Below are positions 22,925 through 33,804 of a stretch of 64,000 nt of DNA, piece by piece. Every line of letters begins with the position of its first letter. The first letter of the stretch is position 1. The notes beneath the pieces were generated by a model. That model saw only the letters and a list, made by a program, of their open reading frames with translations. It ran no database searches and was not told the origin of the DNA. This DNA is from Lathyrus oleraceus (taxonomy: Eukaryota > Streptophyta > Magnoliopsida > Fabales > Fabaceae). The stretch covers positions 433,871,408 through 433,935,407 of the forward strand of contig NC_066584.1 in NCBI RefSeq assembly GCF_024323335.1. Direction: 5' to 3'. The translations under genes were made by a program, and so were the position numbers.

Positions 22925-23720
22925 CAAATACTATCAGATATAGCCTAGCGTACGGTTCATTCTGATTCAGCTCAACATATAACTCCTTCCACTCAGATAC
23001 GATCTAACGGACGATCCATTCTGATCTTCAACTACTCCAACACGGTCTAATGTACGACCCAGTTGGACCTTCATTTCTCAGGTACTGCCTAGCATACGGT
23101 CCATCCTAATTCATCTCAACATATGACTCCTTCAACTCAGATGCGATCTAACGTACGATCCATTCCGACCTTCAACAACTCCAATACGGTCCAGCATACG
23201 ACCCATTTGGACCTTCAAGGCCTCGGGTGCTACCTAGCGTACGGTACCTTCTGAAGTGTAGTCTGGCGTATGACTACCCCTTTATTATCAGATGCAGCCT
23301 AACGAACGGCTCGTTCTGCTACTCAGAGACGGTCTAGCTTACGACCCGCTTGGAGGTTCATCCCCTCAAATGCTACCTAGCGTACGGTACATTCTGAAGT
23401 GTAGTCTGGCGTATGACTACCCCCTTCATCATCAGGTACAGCCTAACGGACGACTCAGTCTACAACTCAGATACGATCTAGCATACGATCCATTCTGATC
23501 CTTCACCCCCAGTAACGATACAGCCTAACGAACGGCTCGTTCCGCAACTCAGATACGATCTAGCGTACGATCCATTCTGATCCTTTATCCCCAGCGGCGT
23601 ATGACCCATTCTAACTCCCCAGTGAAGTCGACGGCCTAATGAATGACTCACCATACGGTCTGGCGTATGACCCAGTGACACCCATGACTTCAGATATCTT
23701 CTAACGTACGACGTACTCTG
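22925..23720 (+). repeat. Degenerate tandem array in the Ogre 3' untranslated region
   Basis: About twenty imperfect modules, each with a core like TCTAGCGTACGA(T/C)CCATTCTGA or its variants GCCTAACGAACGGCTCGTTC and ACCTAGCGTACGGTAC. They recur every 30-60 bases with TCAGATACG or CTCAGATACG leaders. The modules differ too much for a clean satellite, but the core AGCGTACG recurs throughout. Hypervariable, tandem-repeat-forming 3' untranslated regions are known in this group of retrotransposons. Confidence 0.75.
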
Positions 23721-23890
23721 AAGCTCTCATCATCAAACTTCCTAGATGGCATCTTTAAGCCCATCTCCATCAAGACTAACTAATTGACAAGTGCAAATTT
23801 TTGGGGCGTTCTAAGTGTTCAATAATCTTCCACCTCCAGACCACGAATGGCATACATACCATTCTGACTCTCTCGGTTCAAGAATATTGA

Positions 23891-23901
23891 ACAGGGGCAG
23901 C
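23891..23901 (+). other. Polypurine tract
   Basis: ACAGGGGCAGC directly before the 3' LTR, the expected primer site for plus-strand synthesis. It is short and interrupted by two C residues. Confidence 0.55.
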
Positions 23902-24040
23902 TGTCATACCCCAAAATTTGCCCATTAATATTTTAAGACATTTTTCAGGGCATTCCGACTCATTTTTATGACACTGATCTTAAAGGAACAAAGGTCCAGC
24001 TCACGAATGGCCCAATCCAGAAAATGGCCCAAACTGGCCT

Positions 24041-24129
24041 GTTCGCTACACGCTCGCCTAGCGAACGTTCGCTACACGTTCGCTACACGCTCGCCTAGCG
24101 AACGTTCGCTACACGTTCGCCTAGCGAAG
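24041..24129 (+). promoter_or_regulatory. Compound U3 repeat, 3' LTR copy, 11 bp shorter
   Basis: Same A-B-A-B pattern as at 10869-10968, but the last unit lacks 11 bases. This is the only length difference between the two LTRs. Confidence 0.6.
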
Positions 24130-24190
24130 CTGACAGACAACAGAAAATTTCGGGCTTCATTCTGAGCCCATTAGGTCATCAAAGGAGTAT

Positions 24191-24198
24191 TATAAATA
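24191..24198 (+). promoter_or_regulatory. LTR TATA box (3' LTR)
   Basis: TATAAATA at the position equivalent to 11030-11037. From here transcription could run out into the LINE-derived flank. Confidence 0.5.
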
Positions 24199-25882
24199 TC
24201 CCAACTCCAGAACGAAAAGAGAACGAAAAACCGAGACGGAGACGGCCGGAAACCCTGGCATAGCAACCCCGGAGAGTAGCCCAGAGAAGTCGGAGTGAAG
24301 AAGCCCTGACGGCCGCTCATCCGCACCGAAGTTACCGCCGCCCAACTCAACCCGGTACCAAAAGTGACTTGCCAATTCAGCATTACCACTCCATTGCAAA
24401 CAGGTTTGTGTATCATTATTGTTTTATGCTTCCAATTTGTAAATCTCTAAATACATAATACATCATGATTGAATTTTTGGATATGTAATTAGACTTTGCA
24501 TGTGAATTCCAGTACGCCTGAATATCCTGAGTGTTTGACTATATTATTTCTGTAATTGAATGCAATAAGGCATGCAGCATGCTGAGATCATACTGTTCTG
24601 AAATTCAAAACCCGCAGTCGCTCGCTAGCACATCGCTAAGCGAGCATGTAGCGAGCATTCGCTAGGACCTCGCTAGGCGAGGCAGAGGCGAACGGGACAG
24701 CCGTTGATATTTGTTATGTCCTATGCGTAACCTGATCTATTCTATGTTAATTATGCACTGTTTTGCCTGACATTCATGCTGCTGTGTTTTCTTTTGCGGT
24801 GTAATCCTCGATTGCACCCTGATTGGTATTCTAACCCGTTTGCTGAATTTTGTAAAGGTTCACATATCCCAGGAAAAGAGTGTTGTTTAGGCCTTCCACT
24901 TTATTTGTGGGATACCCTTATGAAGATCCACCCTAAATTGCTTAATTAATTTTAATGTATTAATTTTAATGTATTAATTTTAATGTATTGATTTTAATGT
25001 GGAGATTCATCCTAATCACCTAATTGACTTTAAAATATGACCTTTAAACATGTGATTTTGGACCTCTTTTTGCTGCCCTACGGTATTACGGTATAACGGT
25101 CATGTCCCGCGAATGTAGGGATACACTTAGCAAAGACCCTTCGGTTAAATCATCATAAAATAAATCATGGTCCCTCGGATGTTGCCTTCGAAAACATGAT
25201 TTTGTCCCTCGATGACCCTTCGGTGTAGCCTACAGTTAAATGATGATCGTCCCTTTGAATGCTAAGGTATCCTTACAACTGTTGCCTTCAATGACCTATC
25301 GATGACCCTACGATGACCCTTAAACATCCAAAGGGTAAAATTACTTACTTCTCAATAGTAAGGACAGTTTTACCCTCATAAGGATAGGAAACATTCATAA
25401 CGACCTTAGGAAGGTATAACTCTCAATTGCTGGATCATAACCTAAAACATTTCCCACCCCTCACACTTTGCAAAATCCTAGAAAATCACCACTTGGTACA
25501 CATTCACACTAGAATCATCACCAAGTTACATTTTTCTAAACCGTTTTCAAAATCAAACGAGATAAATACTTTGTATACATTCATACGAGAATCATTACAA
25601 AGTTAAACTCTCTTTTCGAAACATTTTTAAACAATTCACCAACACTTTTCAGACAAAAATATAAGTGATCCAGCAATTAAGAGCCCATGGATAACCATGG
25701 ATACAAAGGGTGCTAATACCTTCCCTTTGTATAATGTACCTCCCGAACCCAAAATCTATTGAGGTCTTTCCTGTTCTTTTCCACCTTTCCTTATGGGATA
25801 AAAGAAAAGTCGGTGGCGACTCTTGCTATCCGCGACATTGCGATAAAAAGCAAAATACCCCAAGTCAGTTCACCGTATGACA

Positions 25883-25887
25883 GTGTG
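25883..25887. repeat. Target site duplication, right copy (GTGTG)
   Basis: Identical to 10725-10729. Confidence 0.9.
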
Positions 25888-25983
25888 CGTAACCATTTTT
25901 AAGAGTAGTGAAAGTTTGTTATTTCAATTCTCTATATTCTCTCTCTTCTTCCATCTTCATCTTCTTCATCTTGTGCACCAACA
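25883..25983 (+). repeat. Copia 3' LTR, right part
   Basis: Starts with the duplicated GTGTG and continues CGTAACCATTT, matching the 5' LTR at about 7303-7416 through a CT-rich tract to CAACA. Confidence 0.75.
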
Positions 25984-26131
25984 TGTGGAAGCTGGCACAA
26001 CACATGACGAATAATTTTTGTTCTGGGGTTTGTGATTCATCTACAAAGAAGTGGGAAAGCCTTCAAATGGGGACCTTGAGTGATGACATGAGATTTATGC
26101 CTAGGAAAAATGTTGATGACCCTGACGAGGC

Positions 26132-27860
26132 TCCCAGTTGGAGCTAACCCCCGTTATGTAGCCACGTCGGAACCTCTAGTCAATCTCCTTTCTATAAGGC
26201 TTCTTTCGTGGAAGCATATGTATGTTTCCTTGGGTGGTAGAGTGATCCTCCTTAATTATGTTCTTAACATCATTCCTATTTTTTTCCTTTCTTTTCTAAA
26301 GATGTCTGTCAAGGTTTGGAAAAAGATAGTGAATATTCATAAGAGGTTTCTTTGGGGAAGTGTGAAAGGGGAGTCTAAGATTTCCTAGGTCAAGTGGGAG
26401 AATGTTTGTAAGCCCAAGAAGTTGGGGGACCTTGGTGTTCGTGACCTTCGATTGGTTAACTTGGCCCTCTTGGGTAAGTGGAGATGGAACCTTCTCTTCG
26501 GCACCTCTGCCATTTGGCGTGATATTCTTACTGCTAGATATGGCGTCACCCACATCTCTTCTATCTTGGGTGGAAGAATCGGTTTCCTTAGATCTGCTTC
26601 GCCTTGGTGGAGAGGGATCTCCCTTTTGGGCTCTAGAGTTGGAGACACTTTTGACTGGTTCATGGATTGGCTTTCTCTGAAAGTCGGTTTCAGTTTCCTT
26701 ACTTCCTTTTGCGAGTATACTTGGTTTGTGGATTCCCCTTTTAGCCTTAGATTTCCTAGACTTTTCTCGATCAATGACCAGTCTTTTAGCTCCGTGGGGG
26801 AGGTTGGCACATGGGAGGCGAAGATTTGGATCTGGGACCTTAAATGGAGGAGACCTTTTATTTTTTAATGTGAGTTGGCCCTTTTCATTGATTTTCAATC
26901 TGCGATTAGGGGTTTCATCTCTATTATGGAGAGGGATATGTGGAGATGGCGTGAGTCGAGTGATGGATTTACTCTGTGTCCTCTGCTTATTCTCACCTTT
27001 TGGTGCGTTCGTTTCCCCCTGATGCCAAATTGGTTTAGTTGATTTGGCTCTCCTAACCATTTGGTATAGTTAAGCCCTTTCTAAAGTCTTAGTTTTCTCT
27101 TGGCAGCTTCTTCAGGACCGTATTCCTACCAAAGTTAACTTACTTAAGAGGGGTGTCCCTCTGACCTCCGGAACTATTTCATGTCCCTTATGTTCCCTTT
27201 TTGTTGAGTTTGGCTCTCATCTTTTTGCGACTTCTGAGTTTGCATCGTCCGTTAGGTATATGATCTTTAGGTGGTTGGGGTGGTACATTGTGCTTCCCGA
27301 TAAACTTATTATTCTTTTTTAGATGTTTAGCACTCCTTCTGGTTGACGATGGTTTGACATGTCGTGATTTGGTCGATTTGGAAATCCCGAAACAATATAG
27401 TTTTCTCTGAATCTTCGGTGATTCAAAAAGAAATAGAGGATAGGTGCATCTTTTTGGCTTGGAAATGGCATCTTAATAGGTCAACTGACAATTCTTGTGT
27501 CTTCTCGGCCTGACTGGAGAATCATATCCTGTTTCTTAATCTTTAGAGAGGTGAGCAGATTCAACCCCTATTGGTGGTGTTCTTGTTGCTTCCTTTTGTG
27601 GTTCCATGGTTCTTTGGGCGGTCTTGTATTGGTTAGCTCTAGCTTTGTGTTTTATTTGGATCTTTTATTTGCTTTTTTCCTGTAGCTGTTTGTGTGTGCG
27701 AGTGAATTTTTTTGCTTGGGGGGATTTTTCTTTCTTGTATTTTTTTGTGTGTTGTTTCTTTTGTTGGTTGTTGGTACTCCTCGTGCCTTCCCCGAAATTC
27801 TCTGTATTATTGGCCTTTGTGTCTCTCATTTATTTATATCCTTTATCTGTTTGCCTTTAA
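26132..27860 (+). pseudogene. LINE (L1-type) 3' end: RT tail and zinc-finger domain
   Basis: A 5'-truncated non-LTR retrotransposon on the plus strand. It begins inside RT at LPVGANPRYVAT and continues SLGGRVILLNYVLNIIPIFF, FLWGSVKG and GDLGVRDLRLVNLALLGKWRW (26160-26490), all characteristic of plant L1-type RT C-termini. The zinc-binding domain after RT is at about 27100-27330 (DRIPTKVNLLKRGVPLTSG, CPLCSLF, then a His). An HVVIWSIWKSRNNIVFSE segment follows near 27360-27415. Stops at 26386-26388 and later, with frame changes, make it non-functional. The 254-residue minus-strand ORF over the same bases is a shadow. The 3' untranslated region probably runs to about 27860. Confidence 0.85.
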
Positions 27861-27864
27861 AACA

Positions 27865-28171
27865 ACTTAATCCCTCTCAACTTTCCCTATAAATTTTCAA
27901 GAGAATTTCTCTAATTTCATTCCCCCAATACTTGTTTGTAAAACTAAAACCCTAATTTTTGGGTTCAATTCTTCATTTCCACCTAATTTCTCTCCATCTT
28001 CCTAAGTGTTTTCCTAATGTTCTCTTTGCCCTTCCATGCGAGCCCCTCCATCCTCTCCCACTCCACGGCTCACTCTCACCCCTCTCACTCTATTGGTTAT
28101 TTGATAAATTTTTCATCATAAATGATAAATGGCTTTAAGAATAAAAAATTGTAGCTAAGCACATGATGGTA
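27865..28171 (+). repeat. 307-bp direct repeat, left copy
   Basis: Matches 30744-31051 over its whole length with a small number of changes; CCATGCGAGCCCCTCCATCC and CCACTCCACGGCTCACTCTC are identical. The copies are 2.9 kb apart in the same orientation. They lack TG...CA ends, so I do not call them LTRs. Confidence 0.85.
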
Positions 28172-29900
28172 CCCAATCGGAAATTGTAATATGTCTATTA
28201 AATGAAATTATGTTGAAATAATTTATTTTAGATGCTTATGATGGTTATTTGGATGTGTGTCAATTATGTGCCTTTTCTTCTTGACTTTAGTGAATTTTTT
28301 TTGGTTTAATTCGGTTTCAGGTATGCTGTTTTCTTTTGCTTCAGCCCTGCGGTTCTAGATTATGTTACATGTAGCATTTCAACAAGTTTTCTATCCTTCA
28401 AAGTTCCATTTCATAACTTTTTTTCATGTATTCATTATTGTCCTTTAAAAGTCCACTACAATGATCACTTTGCTACAAGCAAAAAGGAGGATCAAGTTAA
28501 GCTACCATATCATGAAGTTAAGTCATCAAAAAGTCATGACAAAAAAATTCTGCATTTTTGCTAAATAAAATTATGGTTTCTTCAATGCATTTCAAAACAA
28601 TTCTCTGACAGAAAAAAATCAGAAGTTGGTTCATGAGTTTACACCATTCAAAAGTCCTCTTTTTAACATGTAAAAGTGCTTTTAAATGGCCATGGAAGAG
28701 CTTAATCCTACAACTTTTATCCATGATTAATTCATCAAAAAATAGTCAAAAGAATCAAGCTAAAACATTTAAATTCAAGTTTATCAATAATGACATTTTT
28801 CCTTACATCCTAAATTGGTGCTTCTCCAAAATTTCAACTATTCTACCTCTAACTATCTCATTGCTCACAAAACCCTCAATTACATCATTACCCTTAAACT
28901 ACCTAGACCAAATCAAAGTTTAACTAACTACTAACTTCCAAACTAACACAAATCCTAACTATCATTTTGGGGAACACTCTCAACCCTTGATAAGATTCTC
29001 CCTAGGATCACTATCCTAGGGCTAGAATCATTTCATCCATAATCACTCCCTCCCTTTGAAAAACTATAAAAACCTACTATTTTTCATTATTCTAAAACCA
29101 TGAGTTCATAGTAAAATAATTATGTCAAAATTCCTCACCATCATCTAAAGCTCATAAACCAAGTTCATGGAGTTTCATCACTTGAAACTTCATTCGATAG
29201 AATATAAACTCCTATCATTTTTCCATAACCATCTTCATTCTAAACTTATCCAAAATGCAACATTTTCATCACCATTCACAAAATTCAGCATTACTTCTAT
29301 CAAGAATTCAAGGGCTTGGATCAAATTCATCAAGGGTTCAATCTTTCTATCCTATATTCATCAACAAAAAATTCATCAACATATTTATCATCTAAAGTTT
29401 AATTCAACAAAGTTTCAAGCATCATCAATATTCAACAATAATTTACCAAGGCTTTCCATTTAAGAATAATCATTATCATCCACAAACATATGTTCATCAA
29501 AAGCTTGAAAATTAATTGGATTAAAGGAGTTTACTTTGAATTTTTTTGAATTTCTCGTCGGTAAATTCGTCGGCGATTCTCAACACTAATCGGGTCAAAC
29601 CTCCGCTCCGTCAGTAAGATATTTCACCTCTCTTTTCCGTATTTTACATTACTGCTTCCGAATTGGTTAAAATATTTTATCGAGTACCTTGCCTGCAATA
29701 GCACAATCTATATTTTTCTTCAATTCCATCGGCAGATTCTCATCTCATTTATCATTAGAGTTGTATGTTTGTTGTCTGTTGTGTTCGAATAAAAGTTTAC
29801 ATCAAAGTTAGCCTCGAATAGCATGTAATTCAAACTGTAATTATGTCGAAATCGTGAAGATCTAAAAATGAGAACCATTAAACCGAGACTGAACTATACG
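28172..29900. other. Unassigned sequence between the direct repeats
   Basis: No ORF with recognisable domains. 28380-29500 is rich in short TTCATCA/CATCA words, which leave small open frames (28633-28923, 29167-29463) of low complexity that I do not call genes. The style resembles the untranslated part of an LTR retrotransposon. Confidence 0.4.
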
Positions 29901-30080
29901 CGGAAAATTATGCACTGAACTGGAAAATTCTGCACAAAACGCAGAAAATTTTACACTGAACCGAAAAATTCTGCACTACACATGAAAAATTCTGCACTAA
30001 ACCGAAAAATTCTGCATGAACCGCAAAATTCTACACCCAAAATTCTGCAATGCACGCGTAAAAATTCTGCACTAAAAAAG
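29901..30080 (+). repeat. Degenerate ~20-bp tandem repeat
   Basis: About eight units of the form GAAAAATTCTGCACTGAACC occur in a row, with A/C/T variation and occasional unit shortening. Non-coding, lying between the 307-bp direct repeats. Confidence 0.8.
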
Positions 30081-30743
30081 AAAAAAATTTGGACTCATAA
30101 AATTTCATTTGAGTCACGTGTACATAATGTATTATTTTTCTTCAATTATTCCAATTGAGTTTTATATTGTTATTATATGAGTGATATATATGTATTTGTT
30201 GTTAATAACATAAGTCATATAAAAACACATGTAATTATACAATAGTTGTGTATGTAATTATACAATAGTAAGTATATGACTAACACTTAAGTATGTGACA
30301 AATTATCAACATATATAGCCAAAAAAAAATTATATTTTACTACATGTGCTACTTTAATTGGTAATAGGTTTAAATGATACAAATAGTTTTATGCTTTTGT
30401 TTGACTCATTTTATTCTTTTATTCATTTTTTTATTAGCAATATTATGTGACTAAATTTTATTTTTTAGGTGATTAATTTTGCTAAATAAGATGAATTAAC
30501 TTTCAAGTGATTAATTTTGACAACTAATTTTAATTAGTTTAATTTTAGTTTTCAACTTGAGGAAATTCAGTTACTATGTGATTCATCTCCCCATTTTTAT
30601 TTAGTCATTTAATTAATTCTTTTGATTGATTGATTAATTAATTAAATACATGACAATATTATGGATTATTCTCATTTAATATCATAATTTTCTCACGACA
30701 TTTTCTCATCCATATAAGACTAAAACTCTTTTTTTAATTTCCA
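30081..30743. other. AT-rich spacer, no gene seen
   Basis: Dominated by ATTAATT and TTATTTA words with no coding signal. Confidence 0.5.
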
Positions 30744-31051
30744 TTTAATCCCCCTCAACTTTCCCTAAAATATTTCAAGAGAATTTCTCTAATTTCATTC
30801 CTCCAATACTTGTTTGTAAGACTAAAACCGTAATGTTTGGGTCCAGTTCTTCATTTTCACATAATTTCTCTCCATCTTCCCAAAGTGTTCTCCTAATGTT
30901 CTCTCTATCCTCCCATGCGAGCCCCTCCATCCTCTCCCACTCCACGGCTCACTCTCACCCCTCTCACTCTCTATTGGTTATTTGATAAATGATTCATCAT
31001 AAATGATAAATGGCTTTAAGAATAAAAAATTGTAGCTGAGCACATGATGGT
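30744..31051 (+). repeat. 307-bp direct repeat, right copy
   Basis: Second copy of 27865-28171. It ends at CACATGATGGTA, 45 bases before a TATA box for the small ORF at 31288. Confidence 0.85.
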
Positions 31052-31095
31052 AATTAATAATTTAGTATAATCAAATAAAAAAAGTGAGTATGATC

Positions 31096-31103
31096 TATAT
31101 ATA
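31096..31103 (+). promoter_or_regulatory. Possible TATA box for the 40-codon ORF
   Basis: TATATATA followed by CTCTCTCCA. The next 180 bases contain a CT-rich stretch (CTTCTCTTTTCTTTCCTC) like many plant 5' leaders. Confidence 0.3.
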
Positions 31104-31287
31104 CTCTCTCCATATGCATCTTTCAACTAATAAAAATCAAATAAAACAAAACACTCAGCTTAGATACTTCTCTTTTCTTTCCTCTGAATCCCATTTACCT
31201 ATTTCTTATTTACGTGGAATCAAAAGAGTGCTTATTTTTTGTTTTTAATGAAAGAACTAGAGGGCTGTGTTGATGTAAGAAAAAATA

Positions 31288-31410
31288 ATGGAGTTTGTTG
31301 TGCAGCAAGGTCATTCTTATGCTGAGACACATATATATTTAGTTGTATTTGTTGTTACTGTCATGGTCTTTGTTTTCTTCTTGGTTAAGTGTTCTATCTA
31401 CTATTTTTGA
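31288..31410 (+). CDS. Candidate 40-residue single-pass membrane peptide
   Basis: ATG at 31288 (AATAATGG context) opens 40 codons to TGA. Residues 1-16 are polar (MEFVVQQGHSYAETHI). Residues 17-33 are an uninterrupted hydrophobic stretch (YLVVFVVTVMVFVFFLV), long enough for one membrane helix, followed by Lys-Cys and an aromatic tail. A TATA box and CT-rich leader precede it, and a splice-donor-like AG|GTAAAC follows the stop. I recognise no family. The ORF is short enough to arise by chance in T-rich DNA, where hydrophobic codons are favoured. Confidence 0.3.
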   Translation: MEFVVQQGHSYAETHIYLVVFVVTVMVFVFFLVKCSIYYF

Positions 31411-32870
31411 AAGGTAAACAAACACTCATTCATACTTATTATATGATTAAAAGAATCCTCTCACTTTACTATATTTTTGGATTTGGAACCTTTAATCAAT
31501 TAACCACACTCATTTTAAACTATTTGCATGCTATTTTGTAAGATAGATAGGCAACAGATGTTTCTATTACCCCAAATCAGACAAATATTCAAGTTTATAT
31601 CCTAATGAAGATAGAAGAGAGGAACATTAGAAAGTTATTTATTTTAGATATGTTTTTGTGTATTTTTATTGTTGTAGTATCTATTTTGATGGTTGTTATT
31701 ATATAATTGACATTACTTTATTATTTTCATATGTTTCTAAAACTTGCTTTTTTGATAATATAATTAAAAATTTCTTTGATGTTAGTGTAAATCTTGTGCG
31801 ATGCATATCGAAAGTATTATCAAAATTTGACTATTAAAAAAATATTAAATAAAGGAAAGAAATATTTGTAAAAAAAAAATAAAAACATATACAAACAGCT
31901 AATTTCGTCCTATATCGACGGAAATATGTGGCGGATAAAGTTATTGAATAGTGTAATTAGTCGTTGCTATAGCCTCAAAATTTTATCCTGTCACAAAAAA
32001 ATTGTCTTTGGTACAAGATATTGGAACAGAAAATTGTCGTTGGTATAGAAAATTATAGATGATGGAAGCAAATGTCAGTATGGTATAAGTCAGTTTTTGG
32101 ATCTTTACCAATGGAATTTTGCAGTTGGTACATGTTAAATTTCTTGTACTGAGCCGTGTTAAATTCTTTTGAGGGAAAACTTCGTTCATTGTAGTCCTTC
32201 CCAATTTAAGGAATTAGTCTCTACAATTGCGTATAGAGAATATTTTATTTCTATCAGAAATTCTTTTATTATAGATCCAATAAACCATCTGCTATTAAAT
32301 TGTTACTATCCTTCTTTTCAAATCAAGATCTAAATTAACGATCTTTAATTCTAAGAGATATTTTAAGTGTTCTACATTGAATGAGATGGACGAAACACAT
32401 CTATAAAATAATCTTCATCTTATAAGATTATTTTGTAATATCATCTCATATAGTGAGACTTTTAAGTTTCATTAAAAAAACTAAGATGTTAAAAATTAAA
32501 CCATACCCTTTATTTTAATGTATGTTTTATTTTTCGATGAGAAAATTTTGATTTTGAATGACTTAAATATATTTAAAAACAAGAAAGGATAAAATATGTC
32601 TTTTATTATAGGAAGATATTTCTGGAATTTTTTACATTTTTGTGAATATAAGATTCTTTAAAATTACCATTAGAAATGATTTTGAATGACCTCAATATGT
32701 TTTAAAAAAAGGATAAAAATATGTCTTTTATTTATAGGAACATATTTTTGGAATTTTTACTTTTTTTATATAACATTTTTTTAAAATTTCACATAACTAC
32801 AATTGTTTTGGGATATGATCTCCATATATTATTTTTATAAATCTTGTATATTGAAAAAGAAAATAGGTAC
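31411..32870. other. AT-rich spacer, no gene seen
   Basis: 31900-32140 has CGTCCTATATCGACGG and repeated TTGTCGTTGGTA-type phrases that look like a DNA-transposon end. 32570-32780 holds two diverged copies of a GGATAAAATATGTCTTTTAT segment. Nothing codes convincingly. Confidence 0.4.
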
Positions 32871-32921
32871 ACAAAATAGGGGGCTAAGCCTTACCCGTGA
32901 GCAAGCAAAAAGGCCAAAAGG

Positions 32922-33415
32922 TTAAGTAAACCTAAAATTTGAAATACCTAGCCTATTCAAAACAAGATATTTTCTAATGTCTAAAGGAGGATTATTCCAC
33001 CAAATAAAGTGAGTAAGAGATAATCCTAATTTGGCTAAAATATCAGCATAGTGGCTAGCTTCTCTAAATATTGAGTGAGCATAAAATGCATTGACTGAGC
33101 TATAGATATATTGTTGCACCATCTATTGTATCGTTGTCAAGACACCATTTGCGGGTTCTTGAATGCTAGAGTAGCAATTTCGCAGTCTATCTCTAGTTAG
33201 AGGAAATTCCAGTTTCTCTCATAGGCATTCTCAATGGAAAGAATGATGTTCATGAGCTCAGTAAAGAGGGAGTTTCAAGCTCTAAGGTTGTCAGCAAAGT
33301 AACGTATGCATGCACCCTTGTTATTTTTGTAGATGCCAGCACAAGAGAAAATGACATAATTTCAAAAGGATCCATCAGTGTTACATTTTCTCCAGGGAGC
33401 CATAAAGGGATTCCA
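32922..33415 (-). pseudogene. LINE-type RNase H domain, broken
   Basis: Read on the minus strand from about 33403, MAPWRKCNTDGSF matches the start of the RNase H domain that ends plant LINEs (usually W.KxNTDG). CAGIYKNNKGA, then AELMNI-like and LEID(C) segments follow with stops and a frame change. The last part, 32922-33122, reads FREASHYADILAKLGLSL, matching the usual HxxREgNxxADxLAK motif. Catalytic Asp positions are partly present, but the frame is broken. It lies on the opposite strand to the LINE at 26.1 kb and is a separate insertion. Confidence 0.75.
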
Positions 33416-33804
33416 AAAAACTTCTCTGATCTGAGAAGCTCTAGGGTGGTGTTCTTACACTTGAAAAGCTTTGAGAATCGAAAAATACAGAATAGAAGGA
33501 CCCGTTGCAAGCATCATATCGTTACTTGTGAGAGAAACATAAGAAATGATGCCAGATATTATTGTTGTTTAGACATTTTCTTATTGTTGAAACTTAAGTT
33601 GTTTATATAAAGCCAAATACTTTTAAATAGCCAAGATTGCAGCAGCTATAACCAAGGAACATTGAGAAGCCCGTTCTTTTTTACAAATGTTCATAATTGA
33701 GGAGAATGTGGTAAAGTCAATTGTGTGTTGGATGATGCATTAAAACCAATTCAGTAGATATTTGGAGAAGTGCAAGACACAAACAATTATGTATCATTGG
33801 AAAC

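Larger units (their letters stand above)
10730..25882 (+). mobile_element. Ty3/gypsy Tat/Ogre-type retrotransposon, near intact
   Basis: A 15,153-bp element bounded by TGTCATACCCC and ATGACA (TG...CA), with identical GTGTG flanks (10725-10729 and 25883-25887). The order is 5' LTR, primer site, extra ORF1, gag-protease, a predicted intron, RT, two RNase H domains, integrase, long 3' untranslated region, polypurine tract and 3' LTR. An additional 5' ORF, a second RNase H and an intron before RT are known hallmarks of Ogre elements in the Tat clade. By eye I count about 12 substitutions plus one 11-bp indel between the LTRs (about 0.6%), so insertion was recent. All three ORFs are open, so it may be capable of transposition; nothing here shows expression. 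Confidence 0.93.
23902..25882 (+). repeat. 3' LTR of the Ogre-type element
   Basis: A 1981-bp repeat. It differs from the 5' LTR by one 11-bp deletion (in the U3 repeat) and about 12 single-base changes, nearly all C/T or G/A transitions, as expected from decay of methylated cytosine. Confidence 0.95.
6790..25983 (+). mobile_element. Old Ty1/copia element, split by an Ogre-type insertion
   Basis: The pieces are a 5' LTR (about 6790-7416), a degraded internal region (7417-10540), and a 3' LTR in two parts (10541-10729 and 25883-25983). The young gypsy element at 10730-25882 interrupts it. The two LTRs share GTCAATAGTGGTGTGTA and GTGAAAGTTTGTTATTTC but differ heavily elsewhere, so this insertion is much older than its intruder. 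The internal region keeps gag, pre-integrase, integrase and RNase H pieces but lacks most of reverse transcriptase, so it cannot move by itself. The left end is approximate because the first 40-50 bases of the 5' LTR no longer align with the 3' LTR. No target duplication could be confirmed. Confidence 0.8.

Noticed and set aside
6762..26002. AAGCTGG on both sides of the copia element as a target duplication
   Set aside because: The left copy is about 20 bases outside the recognisable LTR and the right copy about 6 bases beyond the LTR end. The distances do not fit a real duplication.
26296..27060. 254-codon minus-strand ORF, Lys/Pro/Ser-rich
   Set aside because: It lies opposite the LINE RT C-terminus, whose plus-strand motifs are clear. 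The composition is what the complement of that coding sequence would give, and no domain is recognisable.
27865..31051. Interpretation of the 307-bp direct repeats as LTRs of one retrotransposon
   Set aside because: The repeats do not begin with TG or end with CA, and there is no primer site after the left copy or purine tract before the right copy.
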